A DNA stretch of 64,000 nt from Ryuthela nishihirai (taxonomy: Eukaryota; Arthropoda; Arachnida; Araneae; Heptathelidae), in the NCBI GenBank assembly GCA_038380435.1, contig JAWZYU010000013.1, forward strand, positions 61,158,946 to 61,222,945, read 5' to 3'. The translations under genes and the position numbers were made by a program. Below the pieces are notes generated by a model. The model saw nothing but the letters and a program-made list of their open reading frames with translations, searched no databases and was not told the DNA's origin. Positions 33,386 through 44,993 of this stretch are shown piece by piece (the stretch's first letter is position 1; every line of letters starts with the position of its first letter).

Positions 33386-33976
33386 TCTAATTAAAGAAAG
33401 ATGATCAACCAAATTGTTTATTAAAGTAACGCAAAAAAGTATTATCTGTCAATCAATTTTGCAAACACAAAAGCTGTCAATGACGGCTAGTGCTATAGTC
33501 AGTATTCTGATAGACTCCATCACTGCAACTTGTGCGCATGTCACGTATGGCTTTAATCAGTTTTTGTTTTCTGTGAAAAAAATTAAAGTTCATTATTCAT
33601 TGTTCCTGTTCTATATTTGTGAAACTTTTTTTCTATATTTTCTATATTTTTTTCTATATTTGTGAAACTGATAAATATAAAGATTTGTAATAATATTTAA
33701 ATATCATTTGCGAATGAGATAAAATTTAAATTTAATTACAATTTACAAAAAATACCAAATATAGGAAGCTATTTTTTACGAGAAAATAATTTCTAACTCT
33801 CATATTTAAACATTCCTGCAATTTAGTTTGCTTTATTTTTGCTTGCGGACAGAAAAAAAATTATTATTATTTACAGATTTATCCGTTCGCGAAAGATATT
33901 TTACTTTCTATCAATTTTTTATGTTGAATTTTTTTTAAAATAAATAAAAATAAATTATAATAAACAATTTGTGTTC

Positions 33977-34366
33977 AACTAGATGGCCACCGGCCATGGA
34001 CTTGCGACGGGGATGATGAGGGTTGAGCCGGTTACCGGAGTGTCAACGCTTCCTTTACCATTTTTGCACTTTACAGAGGTAAAATGAAGAATTCTACCTA
34101 GTGATATTCGAGAATTGTCCCATTTATTTTTTTTACTACTATTGATAAAAGAGGCAATACTAAGCTTTTTGTTCCCTACCTGACTGAATACAAGGATATA
34201 CATGTCCCAAGGGAAGTGAATGGTTGAATCCAGATTGTTGCTGGCTGCCTTCACTTTTACCCAATGTGGGACAATTCCCAAAGATGGTAAAGGAAGCGTT
34301 GGCATGTCGCAAACCAGTTCAACCTTCATCATCTCCTGGTTGTAAAAGCGTGGTGGCCATCTAGTT
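33977..34366. mobile_element. MITE with 15-bp terminal inverted repeats
   Basis: AACTAGATGGCCACC at 33977 and its inverted copy at 34352-34366 bound 390 bp that are less AT-rich than the surroundings. The minus strand is open across most of the interior (117 codons from 34332), with no domain I recognise. The flanking target duplication is unclear. Confidence 0.75.
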
Positions 34367-34718
34367 AAGTAACCTTACTATTATTTTCCCCCCAATTTTT
34401 CGTAATTCATTTTTATTTAATTTTTGCATATTAATATAAAACTAATATTTGACGAAGTATGAGTTTAATTATTTATTTCTTTTATTTTTTATTTTATTTA
34501 TTTATTTTTACTATATTTTTTATAACTATTGATTATATTTTTAACAATTTCATTCATGCCTGAATAAAAATAAAATTCACATATTAAAAATTTAAAAACA
34601 TTAAAAAAAAATCATAATTTATTTTAGAGCAAAAAAAGAAACAATATCAATCCAGAGCAGAAAAAATTTAAAAAAAATAAAACGAATCAAAAAAATTTTT
34701 GAAGACCACAAAAATGCT

Positions 34719-35760
34719 ATGCATGGATTTCTCGTCGTCAATATAGATGAGTCATCCCCATCTTCATCATGCAATCCTATCATCGAAAAGCTATCTACAG
34801 AAACTGAAACGGTAACCTATAATAAAGAAGAAAATGTCAAAAATAAGAATGCTGAAAATACCAGAGAAGATGATTTTGAAAAATCCGAAGATAGTTTAGA
34901 GAATTTACCAAATTAGAGCCTTGCATAAATGATGATATAGCTCTTTGACCTACAGTGCTATCTGATGCAATGACTGATCCATATACTTGTAAACAAACCA
35001 AAAGATATTGGAAAGATAGAAACTTTAAAATCAGTGTATAAGGATAAGGATCAAATGTATAACAGGTCTTTCGTACAATAATTTTTACCGTATAAAAACA
35101 TGGAATTAAAGAAGAGAGAAATTGGCTTGTATTTTCAGAAAGGATCAAGTGTGTATATTGCTACCCTTGCAAAATGTTTCCCACATCGAAATCCAAATTA
35201 ATTAGAGGTTTCCAAAACTGGAAAACTATTACTACAACTTTGTCCGACCATGAACTTTCAAAAGAACATATGTCATCTATGTGTATTTTATATGAAAGAT
35301 CTTCAACTTTAAACAGAATCGATGCTAATTTATTGCAGCAGAGCGAACATGAAGAGAGTTATTGTAAAGAAGTGTTGAGGAGAATAATATTAACTATAAA
35401 ATTAATAAATCGATTAGGACTAGCATTTATAAAAGACGAAGGTCAAAACTCAAATAGAAAAGGAAACTACTTGACATACTTGGAATACCAAAGTGAATAT
35501 GAAAATTTTTGAAATTACATTTGTAAAAATATGGTAATCGAGGACGAGGAAATATTGATTATTTGTCACATAATATTTGCGAATTCGTAGGGATCATTAG
35601 CAAACATGTAACAGCACTTATAGTAGAATAAATTATATCTGCAAATTATTAGTCTTATTACCGACTCTACACCTGATGTTTCACATATGGATTAACTGAC
35701 ACTTGTTATATGTATTACCAAATGGTGATATAAAAGAAAAATTTCTGGGATTCATATCCA
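34719..35760 (+). pseudogene. hAT-type transposase (ZMYM1-like), decayed
   Basis: A domestication-type hAT transposase reading across several frames. An N-terminal acidic stretch (34719-34916) is followed by a TTF-type zinc finger (ERNWLVFSERIKCVYCYPCK, then MFPTSKS at 35174). Next come 'GFQNWKTITTTLSDHELSKE', 'CKEVLRRIILTIKLINRLGL', NGNYL-like GNYLTYLEYQSEYENF, and about 35655 'LITDSTPDVSHMD', the region of the first catalytic Asp. Stops at 34914, near 35010, 35512, 35590 and beyond break it. The C-terminal dimerisation domain is not seen. Confidence 0.85.
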
Positions 35761-36282
35761 GAGGCGTAGATAGGCTTTTGGCGCCCTTGGCAAATTTGTA
35801 ATTGTCCGACCTAGTTCAGTTACTGATAAAAAATACGTTATTTATATTATATATATTTATTGTCATTAGTTTAATACAGTTACATGAATCAATATTAATT
35901 GCACATAAATAATTGCCAAAGAAATTGCAATTATTATTTTTTAAAGTATTTTAATTTTTCCTACTTTTTTGTTGGCAAAATCTCATCAAATATTTTGAGT
36001 CAGTTCTCGCTCGATTGATAAGAAACAAAGTGATGATGTAAGCTCCTGTCCTCATGTTGATCTTAAACAATCCCGGGGTTTATAAACATAATAATTCAAT
36101 ATAATGTACAAATTATGAACTCCCATCCAAACAAAAATATACCTGTGTAACAGAATTTTATTTTGTAACAGCATGATTTGTAAAAGTAATATGAACAGTG
36201 GGAAATTGCGCCCCAAAGCTGTTTTATGGCATGCGCGGTACAGGGGGGGGGGGGAGCTAATTGTCAACCGATAAAAGGATTT
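35761..36282. other. Gene-free stretch, possible second repeat ends
   Basis: 'cagaggcgtagataggc' at 35759 and 'gcgccc...' near 35785, with 'aattgcgcccc' and a G-run at 36241-36254, resemble ends of further DNA-transposon relics, but I cannot pair them. No gene seen. Confidence 0.4.
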
Positions 36283-36648
36283 GGATTGTTTTACCTCTGA
36301 GCGGCACTTTTTTGCACACCATGGGCTAAATGGCCAGGTCACATGGACCCCGAAGGCTCAGAGAAGGTTGGGGGAGGGAACCCACTGGAACAGCTGTTAG
36401 GAGACAGATGGTAGCCTCCCGTCAAGGCCATCCAGCGTGTTCTTTAACGTGCACAGGGTATGGCTCTCCCGCATACGGGGCCACAGCTTAACGTCCCATC
36501 CAACGGACGGCGGCCTTTCCAAGCCCATCGGTGTCCCCTACTGACCATGGGCAGGGCGGGGAATTTTGCGGAGATAAATCTCAACGCTGACCCAGCTGGG
36601 ACTCGAACCTGGGAACTACAGATTACGAGCCTGGCGTGCTACCGACTT
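36283..36648 (-). repeat. SINE2, head cut by LINE copy D
   Basis: A nearly full SINE2 on the minus strand with the (CCAAAT) tail at 36283. The tRNA-like head stops at 'gtgctaccgactt', where intact copies continue 'gagctaccccc', and LINE sequence begins at once. Confidence 0.92.
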
Positions 36649-37292
36649 GTCTTGAGCAGGTGTCACAGTTTAATTACCTTGGGAGCTATGTAACTGATAC
36701 TGGTGATGTGCGGCATGAGATTAACAGACGAATAGGTATTGCTGCCGGGCCTTTTAAGAATCTATGGAGATTGTGGAGAAATAGGCGTATACACCTAAGG
36801 ACTAAAATTAGACTGTATAATAGTTTGGTTCTTTCTAGGGTTAGTTATGGTAGTGAAACTTGGATGCTGTGTAAACATGATAACAGGAAACTAGATGCTT
36901 TTGATTCTAGATGCTTACGCAGTATCTTGGGTATTAGGTGGTTTAACTTTGTAACTAATGATGAGGTTAGGCAAAGGAGTCTGCAACCTCCTTTAAGCAG
37001 CATATTGTGCAGAGAGAGACTCCGCTGGTTTGGCCACGTTGCCAGTATGGATAATTATAGATTGGCGAATAGAGTTATGAACAGTGTGCCTAGAGGCCTC
37101 AGAAGGAGGGGGAGACCTAGGATGCGGTGGGCAGACAATGTCAAACAGGACCTAGTTAGAATTGGTGTGCAGTGGGCAGATGCAGCAGATGTAGCTCAGG
37201 ACAGATATGCTTGGAGAATTAAACTGCGTGGTCTGGTTGGACCTCCGTAGCCCATGGCTGCTTGAGGATGATGATGATGATGATGATGATGA
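36649..37292 (+). mobile_element. LINE copy D, 5'-truncated, with (GAT)n tail
   Basis: A typical 5'-truncated LINE insertion: the last ~600 bp of coding sequence, the ~30-bp 3' UTR and a nine-unit (GAT)n tail. The reading frame is open throughout (to the TAG at 37248). Peptide landmarks are LEQVSQFNYLGSYVTDTGD, 'HEINRRIGIAAGPFKNLW', 'SRVSYGSETWMLC', LRWFGHVASM, RGRPRMRWADNVKQDL and GLVGPP at the end. It is the least damaged C-terminal domain in the window, so probably the youngest copy. Confidence 0.93.
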
Positions 37293-38561
37293 TAGATGCT
37301 GTGTGAAATCCAGACAAACTCCACATAGAAGCAAGTTCAACAATGTACAGTATGCTGACATTTTAATTTTACTATTACAGTTTTCTGTTGACCGAGTTTC
37401 TGGACCATGGTGACACCATCAATTTGATTGATATTATGCAACTTTGTTCCTTTGTAGGTAAGGCAATAAAAGTGCCCTGTACTTTTGAGAAAGAAGGTTG
37501 CTTTGTTGTATGTCCACTCCCACACTGCACAAGTAACAGTACAAAGTTGGATATGTATGTTTCAGAATCCTTCAAACAACCTCCCTGAAGTTCTGGAATC
37601 TCCCATTAGATTTTCACATTTCTGGACCTCTAAACAATGTTCTAAAAAAAAGGAAATTGAAAGCATATGAAGAGGTGCAATGCATTGTAACAGACTTACT
37701 TATGCAACAGTAAAGGTCATTCTAGGAAAGAGGATATCATGTTGCTAATTTCATGTTGGAAAAATATCTCAATAGGAGGGTGAATTTGACCATATAAATA
37801 AATTATTTAACACTTCATTCTCAACTTGTCCACTTTTCATTTGAACAACACTTATATAATAGGCATTTAGATCATTTTTGGGTTGGCTTCAATAATGCTT
37901 CTCAGTTAATCTTTTCAGTCTTAACAGAGCTGTACAAAAAAATTTTGAGTTTACCTAATTCCAATATCAGTAGAAATATTCTTACAAAGACATATATTAT
38001 TGCTCCTAAATAAAAAAAAAATTCAGTTGCTCTCCTTCAAAACATTGCTTAAGCAAGTGCAAATCACCCTCCTGTAGCTCAACTGGTGCATAACTAGGAA
38101 CTAATCGAGTTTGAGTCCAGGAGACAGAATGATAGTATTTTTCTTTTTCACACTTGTCTATTTTCATATTACAATACAGGTTATCATTCAAAGAATGAAT
38201 GTGAGTATAAAAACGTTTTCTCATTTATAGAAAAAACTAGAAAATATCATGTGTATATAACTAATTTTCAAGCGTCTCAAAAAGAAAAAATAGATATATT
38301 ATTGTTCACATGGGGCATTTACAACACCCCAGATAATTCTAATACATTCTTACATAAAGTGATTAAATGCAAAACTTGTTTTATCATAAGGTATAATAGC
38401 AGAAATATCCTAGAAAGGTATAAAATATCTAAAAGATTAGCAAAATTCTAAGAAACTGAAAATATTCCTTTAGCCCTATGTAAACACCACATGTAATTAG
38501 GGGTTAAATTTAACTCAAAGTAGCCAATATCATAAATATATTTGAAACTTATAATACTTAC
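37293..38561. other. Mostly gene-free stretch with one tRNA-like fragment
   Basis: Short open frames at 37388-37670 show no recognisable domain. At about 38069-38135 'ctcctgtagctcaactggt' and 'gagtttgagtccaggag' resemble A and B boxes of a degenerate tRNA-derived SINE. The rest is AT-rich. Confidence 0.45.
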
Positions 38562-38715
38562 GAGGGGAAACTGGTTGCTTTTTCACAGATAACATATCAA
38601 ATGATGAAGATGTCAGATATGGGATTGCTTCTCTCCATTCTGACTTTTTTGCTGTTGCATCAAATTGTGGTAAGATGTAGTACTTGGATGGAAATATTTT
38701 CCTCCTGGTGACAAT
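38562..38715 (-). CDS. Dynein heavy chain exon 2 (N-terminus)
   Basis: A 154-nt exon with acceptor 'attatgttgcag' and donor CCTC|GTAAGT. It enters in phase 0 and leaves in phase 1, and the spare C joins TG at the start of exon 3 to give Leu. The 51 codons read IVTRRKIFPSKYYILPQFDA, then KKSEWREAIPYLTSSSFDML and SVKKQPVSP. The sequence has the character of the poorly conserved, basic and proline-containing N-terminus of inner-arm dynein heavy chains. Assignment rests on the phase match with exon 3 rather than on conserved motifs. Confidence 0.75.
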
Positions 38716-40003
38716 CTGCAACATAATTGTGTTTATTATATAGCAGACTGAATATATATTATAATAAACATACAAAATGCTCAAAGAACCAGAATTTAAA
38801 AAGTTTCAAAAAGAACTGAAAATATTTAAACATTGTAAAAAGAAATGTAAAATTAAATCCACTTCACTAATTAAAATTGTAAACTAAAATACATTTCAAA
38901 TACTAGAAGAATATATTGACTCTGGCAAACATGGAATGCTTGTTTTCAAAGAAAAATAAAGTTTTTATTACGAATTTAGCACCCTTTAACTTAGTAATTC
39001 ATACTAATGGGTGATTGAGAAATGTAAATAGTAGTGTATTAGTAGGCCTATACAAAAAAAAAAAGAATTTCTCCTTTATCCCTTAAAATGAAAAAGTTAC
39101 ATTTTATCATCCCCTTGGGTTAAGGGGCAAATCAGTGTATATAAAATAATTTATTACTATTACACTAAAAATATTACTGAAAATTTTAAAATTAAGTGTT
39201 AACTTTTTAAAAATTAAAAGCTACTAAAGGAATTTTAATTAATAGGAATTTAATTAAAACATATATGAATATCAATTTTACTTCTGTTAATAACTAACCT
39301 TGGTATCCATTCTTCATCAACACATTCTATCATCAGAATTTCTAGTATAAATATATCATTTGCAATATTACCTCAAGTGTTACATTTTCTATATTTAATA
39401 CCTTCTAATGACATGAATTTATTAAAGCCTTTCGGAGGATTTTAAAACTGTGAATCATCATCTTTTGTTAGTACTTATTCAACTCAAAAAGAATTTTTCA
39501 TTAATATCTCAAAACAAAAAGTTAACTTATCCCACCTAACCTGAGAGTGAAGGGACTAATTGTGGTGGCCAATGTAAACCCCTAGATCATTACACTCCAC
39601 CAGCAAAATATCAAATTTCTAGCCCAAATAGGTCATTTGCAACATTCATTTAAACTTGAAAAATTTCCACCTTCAGAGGATGCAATTAAAACTTTTGGCA
39701 GACTCAAAAAGTGTGAATCATAAGAGTTTATCAATATCCATCCAACCCAAAATTAATTTTAAATTTACTTCTAAAAACAAACAAATATTACTTAAAACAA
39801 AAAATTACTAGAAACAAAAAATACCCTAGAAAGAACCAAACTATTATACATTATGTTAACCCCTCTGAGAGTGAAGATGAAAATCATGGTTGTCAATACA
39901 AACTTAATGGCATTCACATTTCCCAACCAAAATTCCAAAATTTTAACATATTTACGTTGCTTACAATATTCATAAATAATGAAATAAATTTGACGTATTC
40001 AAT
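38716..40003. other. Gene-free AT-rich stretch
   Basis: Upstream (acceptor side) of dynein exon 2. It contains two loosely similar blocks ('cctgagagtgaagg..taattgtggtggcca' near 39540 and 'cctctgagagtgaagatg' near 39865) that suggest an old local duplication. No gene seen. Confidence 0.45.
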
Positions 40004-40343
40004 AAAGTAACAAATCAGCACTTTAGCGTTGATTTAAATCTTAGAGGAAAAATTGTCTTGAGCCAGGTGGGATATTTATTATCTGCATACTTGTAATATA
40101 TGCTTCCATCTATTGGGAAATATAAATGCCACTTGTGGCTAAAATTGCCTGAATAGCACCTATATGAAAAATAAAAGGAATGTTCAAAGTGCTAATTAGA
40201 CAAGATCTAGATCAGCGGCCGGTAGCTCAGTGCTCCAGAGCACCTGACATGTTATCAGGAGGTTGTGGGTTCGTACCACACCCGGCTCAAGACAATTTTT
40301 CCTCTAAGATTTAAATCGATGCTAAAGTGTCGATTTGTTACTT
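40004..40343. mobile_element. Inverted-repeat element carrying a tRNA-like sequence, copy 1
   Basis: A 340-bp element. The left end (AAGTAACAAATCAGCACTTT through GTCTTGAGCC) is repeated inverted at the right end over about 65 bp. Just inside the right end lies a tRNA-like sequence (40218-40291): D-arm GCTCAGTG..GAGC, anticodon stem CCTGA/TCAGG with loop CATGTTA, and T-arm GTGGGTTCGTACCACAC. Its 3' half is part of the inverted repeat, so a mirror copy of the T-arm and acceptor strand is also at the left end. The T-arm here has one mismatch. Confidence 0.88.
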
Positions 40344-40823
40344 GCAATATTCATTTCAAATTTTTCAATTCTTTCAAATTTTTCCACCAGTAGAGGGTAT
40401 AATTATAGTTATTGGCAGATTCTGAAAGTGTAGATCATTAATAATATTCATCAATGCCTATCCAACCCAAAAAAGAATTTTCAATTTGTGTATATACAAA
40501 GAAGTTGAATGTCTACAGATAGATGATTGGACAAAGCAAAGTGATAATGAGCTAAAATGTTGGCACTAGTGGGTTTCACAGCAATAGAACCAGTATCATT
40601 TGATTCATGTATGTAAATACTCTAATTTCGAGGACCTTGGAGTGCTGTTATTTCCTTGACAACCAGTCTATGGTGACTCAAGTAAGTAAACCACAAGTCT
40701 AATGGCTGAATAAAATATCTGTCATGAACAACAATATAATAACAATATAATTGTTATACAAGTTTTGTTAATTTAAACAAAATTTATTACTAAATAATGA
40801 AAGAAGCTCGACATATTCAATCA

Positions 40824-41162
40824 AGTAACAAATCAGCACTTTAGCATTGATTTAAATCTTAGAGGAAAAATTGTCTTGAGCCGGGTGGGATATTTATTAT
40901 CTGCATACTTGTAACACATGCTTCCATCTATTGGCAAATATACATGCCGCTTGTGGCTAAAATTGCCTGAATAGCACCTATATGAAACATAAAAGGAATG
41001 TTCATAGCGCTAATTAGAGATCTAGATCAGCGGCCGGTAACTCAGTGGTCCAGAGCACCTGACATGTTATCTATCAGGAGGTCGTGGGTTCGTATCCCAC
41101 CCGGCTCAAGACAATTTTTCCTCTAAGATTTAAATCGACGCTAAAGTGTTGATTTGTTACTT
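40824..41162. mobile_element. Inverted-repeat element carrying a tRNA-like sequence, copy 2
   Basis: The second copy, about 90% identical to the one at 40004-40343 and in the same orientation. The tRNA-like part (41032-41108) has a perfect T-arm (GTGGG/CCCAC with loop TTCGTAT) and D-arm, but four extra bases (CTAT) in the anticodon arm. The anticodon loop has A where tRNAs have the invariant U33, and the acceptor stem pairs only partly. It is therefore unlikely to be a working tRNA gene. The flanks before both copies are also alike ('aaataatgaaa...gacRtattcaat'), hinting that the element is longer than stated. Confidence 0.88.
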
Positions 41163-41271
41163 AAAATTTATTACATTATTTTGATTATATATATAATTTC
41201 ACACTCAGTTACATATTAGCACATTCACTGCCACCTTACATAGTTTAAATAACAGTTATAACGTGCACCAA

Positions 41272-44200
41272 ATCATCATCATCATCAACATCATCATCAT
41301 CCTAAAGCAGCCATGGGCTATGGAGGTCCAATCAGACCGTGCAATTTAGTTCTCCAAGCAAGTCTGTCCTGAGCTACATCTACTGCATCTGGCCACTGGA
41401 TACCAAGTCTAATAAGGTCCTGTTTGACAATGTTTGCCCACTGCATCCTAGGTCTACCCCTCTTTCTGAGGCCTTTAGGCACACTGTTCATAACCCTATT
41501 CGCCAATCTATAATTATTCATACAGGCAACACGGCTAAGCCAACAGAGTATCTGCACAATATGCTGTTTAAAGGAGTTTACTGACTCCTTCTTCTAATAT
41601 CATCATCACTTACAAAGTCAAACCACCTAATGCCCAAGATACTGTGTAAGCATCTAGAATCAATGGCATCTGGTTTCCTCTTAAATCTCTAGTTTGCAAA
41701 GCATACAAGTTTCACTATCATAACTAACCCTAGAAAGAACTATTATACAGTCTAATTTTAGTCTTTAGGTGTATATGCCTATTTCTCTACACTCTCCATA
41801 GATTCTTAAAGTCCCAGCAGCAATTCCTATTCATCTGTTAATCTGCACATTCTGCACATCAACAGTATCAGTTACATAGCTACCAAAATAATTAAATTGT
41901 GACACCTGCTCAAGACTGCAACCATTCAGATTAACTGAATCAGAGCTTGCCTAACCAATTTTCATCACTTTAGTTTTCTCTCTGTTTATAACCAAACCTA
42001 CTCTACTACCAGTTTCAACAACAGCTCGAATGAAAGAGTTCATCTCATCAACATCATTTGCCAAAAGGGCTAAATCCTCAGCATAATCTAAATCAGAAAT
42101 TTTCATATCACCAGACCATTTAAAACCAAAATCTTTCCCAAACAGTGAACTTCACATAACATAACCAATAACCAAACAAAAGAGAAAAGAAGACAAAATA
42201 CACCCTTGTCAAACACCAGAAGCAACGCTAAAACAATTGTTACAAGCCTTACCAACTCTCACACACAACTCATTGTTATTATAGACAGCTTTCATTACAT
42301 TAACTAACTTGTCTGGTATACCATATGATCTCACAATCAACCACAAATTATGACGATTAACAGAGTCGAAAGCCTTTTCGAAAACAACAAAGCTAGCAAC
42401 CAAAGGTTTCTGAAATTCTAAACATTTATGAAGAATCTGCCTGAGTAAAAATATCTGATCTACACATCCCCTACCACTTCTCCATTCCACATTGCTCATT
42501 ACACAATTGCCTGTCAACCAGATTATTAATTCTATTAAGCACAATCATGCAAAGAACTTTACCTGGAACAGAAAGTAGGCTGATACCCCAAAATCATCAC
42601 AAGAACTGTGATCACCTTTTTTTTTCAAATAGAGATAATAATAGCTCTGGTAAAGTCCTTTGGAACCATGCCTTTATCATAAAAGATATTCAAAATTTCA
42701 GTCATCCATGTGGTAGCTGAAACCTTCCCAGCTCTAAGCATTTCCATAGTAATTTCATCCACCTCTGGGGATTTATGTAGTTTAAGTTTAGAAATAGCCA
42801 ACATAAATTCAGACTGTGTTATAGGGCAAACATTAAAACCAGTAATGCATCTATCATCATTACAAACAATGGGAGTAGAACTAACATTGTTTAGAACATC
42901 ACTGAAATGCTCAGCCCACCTAGCCATGACAGAATCCTCACCTTCTATAACCTTCAATCCCTGTATACCTGTCCATTTTCTATCATACAAAACATTACCT
43001 ATCTGGTACAGTTCTCTGCTATTGTGCTGTCCAACTGCTTCCTCTGCCTTTTCAGCCAAGCCATCAAGCCAAAGATTCTTATCAGCAGCTAACTGATCAT
43101 TTAAACCTTCGTTAAGCTCCCTGTAATGCTTCGTATTAGGACTAGTATAGTATTCATTAAGGACATTTCTGCAATTTCTTCTTTCTGAAATAAGCTCAAT
43201 AATGAAAGAATCAATCAAATAATTCTCCTCCTCTGCTCCTTTTTCCCTAAATGAGTACTATTAGTTTCCAAAAAAAAGCCTGTTTAAAACAGTCCTATTC
43301 TTCTTCAACTTCAGTAGCAAGCAAACCATGACTATCATAATGACTAAGTAACCTATCATAGTAAGCTTTAGCTATAACTGGTTCTTTCAGAGCTTCAGTG
43401 TTAAAGGTAAATTTTTTAACCTTAGCACAACAATTCTTAAGTTTAAGTTGCAAGACACTTTTAAGAAGGTAATGGTCATATCCAATTTCAGCTCCCCTAT
43501 ATGACCTGGTATTCCTATCAGAACTAGTCCATTTTGCTGTTAATTAATATATAATCTATCATATTCTTATGCAGCCCATCAGGTGAGACCCATATGTACT
43601 TATCTATGTTGCAGTGTTTGTAATAGGTGTTAGTTATTCTCAAACCATTAAGTTTACTTACCTGTAGGAGACATTGCCCATTGCCATTGCAAGTACCCAT
43701 ACCAAAAGGGCCTATTACCCCATTGCAAGTACCCATACCAAAAGGGCCTATTATTCCCAAAGGTCAGAGTCAAAACCAACTTTGGCACTGAATCACCTAG
43801 AACAAGGATAATATCTAATTTCTTGACAGAATTCAAAATATCCTGAAAGTTGTCCGTAAAACGTATCCTTCTTATGCTCATCAGCATCCTCAGTGGTGGC
43901 ATAACAGCAGATAACATTCAAGTCTTTAATGCTTGTCTGAAATTTTGCTGTAAGAAACTTTCATATCCTAGAAGAGCATCACTGTCATGTCAGCTGAGAA
44001 ACAGACCTATGCCATGGTGATGCTTATTATTGTCCCTCCCTGAAAAGAGAAATTTAAGATTATTTTTAAGAATCTAACCTTTATCTGTCCATCTGGTCTC
44101 TTACAAGCTGAGAATATCTAAATTATAACGGTGAAATTCTTGTGTGAGGACATCAAGAGAATAAGCTCTGTACAGAGTCCTCACATTCCAACTACCTATG

Positions 44201-44880
44201 GAGAGAAAATGGTTAGTGGGATGTTTAAAGAAACTATGTTTATTGAGAGATAGAATTCTGACAATATCAAACAATCCCCTAATCACAGGCATAAGGCAAA
44301 GACCAGTTTTCCTGCCACTAAAGGATGAAGCCATCTATACTGGAAGACTTCTTCCAATTTAGAATTTGACGATGCCAGTAGAAGCAAAGAGTTCAGGTGC
44401 CTGCAATGACCTCTGCTCAGGATATCCACCAGCTGATAAAACATTTCCTGTGACACTTGAGGCTGCCAACCCACAAACAAACAAAAAATGCAGTGGAAGA
44501 GTTTCCCTCCACAGAAGACCATCAGTACAGTAAATTCAAGATCCATAATCAAGTTCAAATTCATAAAAAAAAAAGTACCAGTCTAGTAGGTGTAAATGGT
44601 CAGCAGCAGGACACCGTGTGTTTGACCACTCCTCACCAATGGAGGAAAAAAAGAAAAGTAGCCATAGTTGTCCAGATCAATAGGCCACACTAATCTGGCA
44701 GCCCTCCTCTTCTGTTCACTTCCACAAGAGAGTATCTCATTTGAAAGGTACTAATGGCCTGCTCCACTAGAGAGATGGGGTAAGACATTAGGTATTAGGC
44801 CTGGCCGTTTCTATGCATCATCACAGGGCTATTCTATATTCTCCTTCCAGTGACTACCTAGCCATCATTTACAGGCCCTT
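41272..44880 (-). mobile_element. LINE copy E, full-length span on minus strand
   Basis: Runs from an (ATC)n tail at 41272 to the 5' UTR start near 44880 ('gactacctagccatcatttacaggccc'). It lies inside proposed dynein intron 1 in the sense direction of that gene. Parts in order from the 5' end: 5' UTR, endonuclease start near 44334, SDHY region about 43470, linker and RT 43218-42200, C-terminal domain to 41318. All segments are present, but with many stops and frameshifts. Confidence 0.92.
41318..44334 (-). pseudogene. LINE copy E: endonuclease/reverse transcriptase, broken
   Basis: Minus-strand landmarks: 'SIGSWNVRTLYRAYSLDVLT' (44200), LVLGDSVPKLV in place of LVLGDFNAKVG (a frameshift destroys GDFN), an in-frame 36-bp tandem duplication giving IGPFGMGTCNG twice (43686-43757), 'HKSPEVDEITMEMLRAG' (42770), GRGCVDQIFLLRQIL, 'FVVFEKAFDSVNRHNLW' (42370), and the C-terminal 'RGRPRMQWANIVKQDL' with GLIGPP at 41318. 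The catalytic Asp of the first RT motif is replaced by Val (FVVFEKAF for F.DF.KAF). Not functional. Confidence 0.9.
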
Positions 44881-44892
44881 CTAAACTCATCA

Positions 44893-44993
44893 TTATTTAA
44901 ATATAGATGATAATCACAGCATTACCTGCTGCTCTTTTGGCATTGATAAATCAATAAATATTTTACGGAAAAAATTTTCACCGACATATGGCA
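44893..44993 (-). repeat. SINE3 3' body fragment between LINE copies E and F
   Basis: 'gatgataatcacagcattacctgctgctcttttggcattgataaatc' through 'acggaaaaaattttcaccgacatatgg' matches both ends of the 46861-47288 insertion. It sits between the 5' end of LINE E and the truncated 3' end of LINE F. Confidence 0.8.

Larger units (their letters stand above)
31905..33560 (+). mobile_element. Mariner-like (IS630-type) transposon remnant, interrupted by SINE2
   Basis: Contains a decayed transposase at about 32070-32800. Sequence beyond the inserted SINE2 (33399-33560) may be the remainder. I could not define terminal repeats, so the limits are approximate. Confidence 0.65.

Noticed and set aside
37388..37670. 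Possible short exons on the plus strand with cysteines
   Set aside because: Overlapping short frames without consistent splice sites or recognisable zinc-finger spacing.
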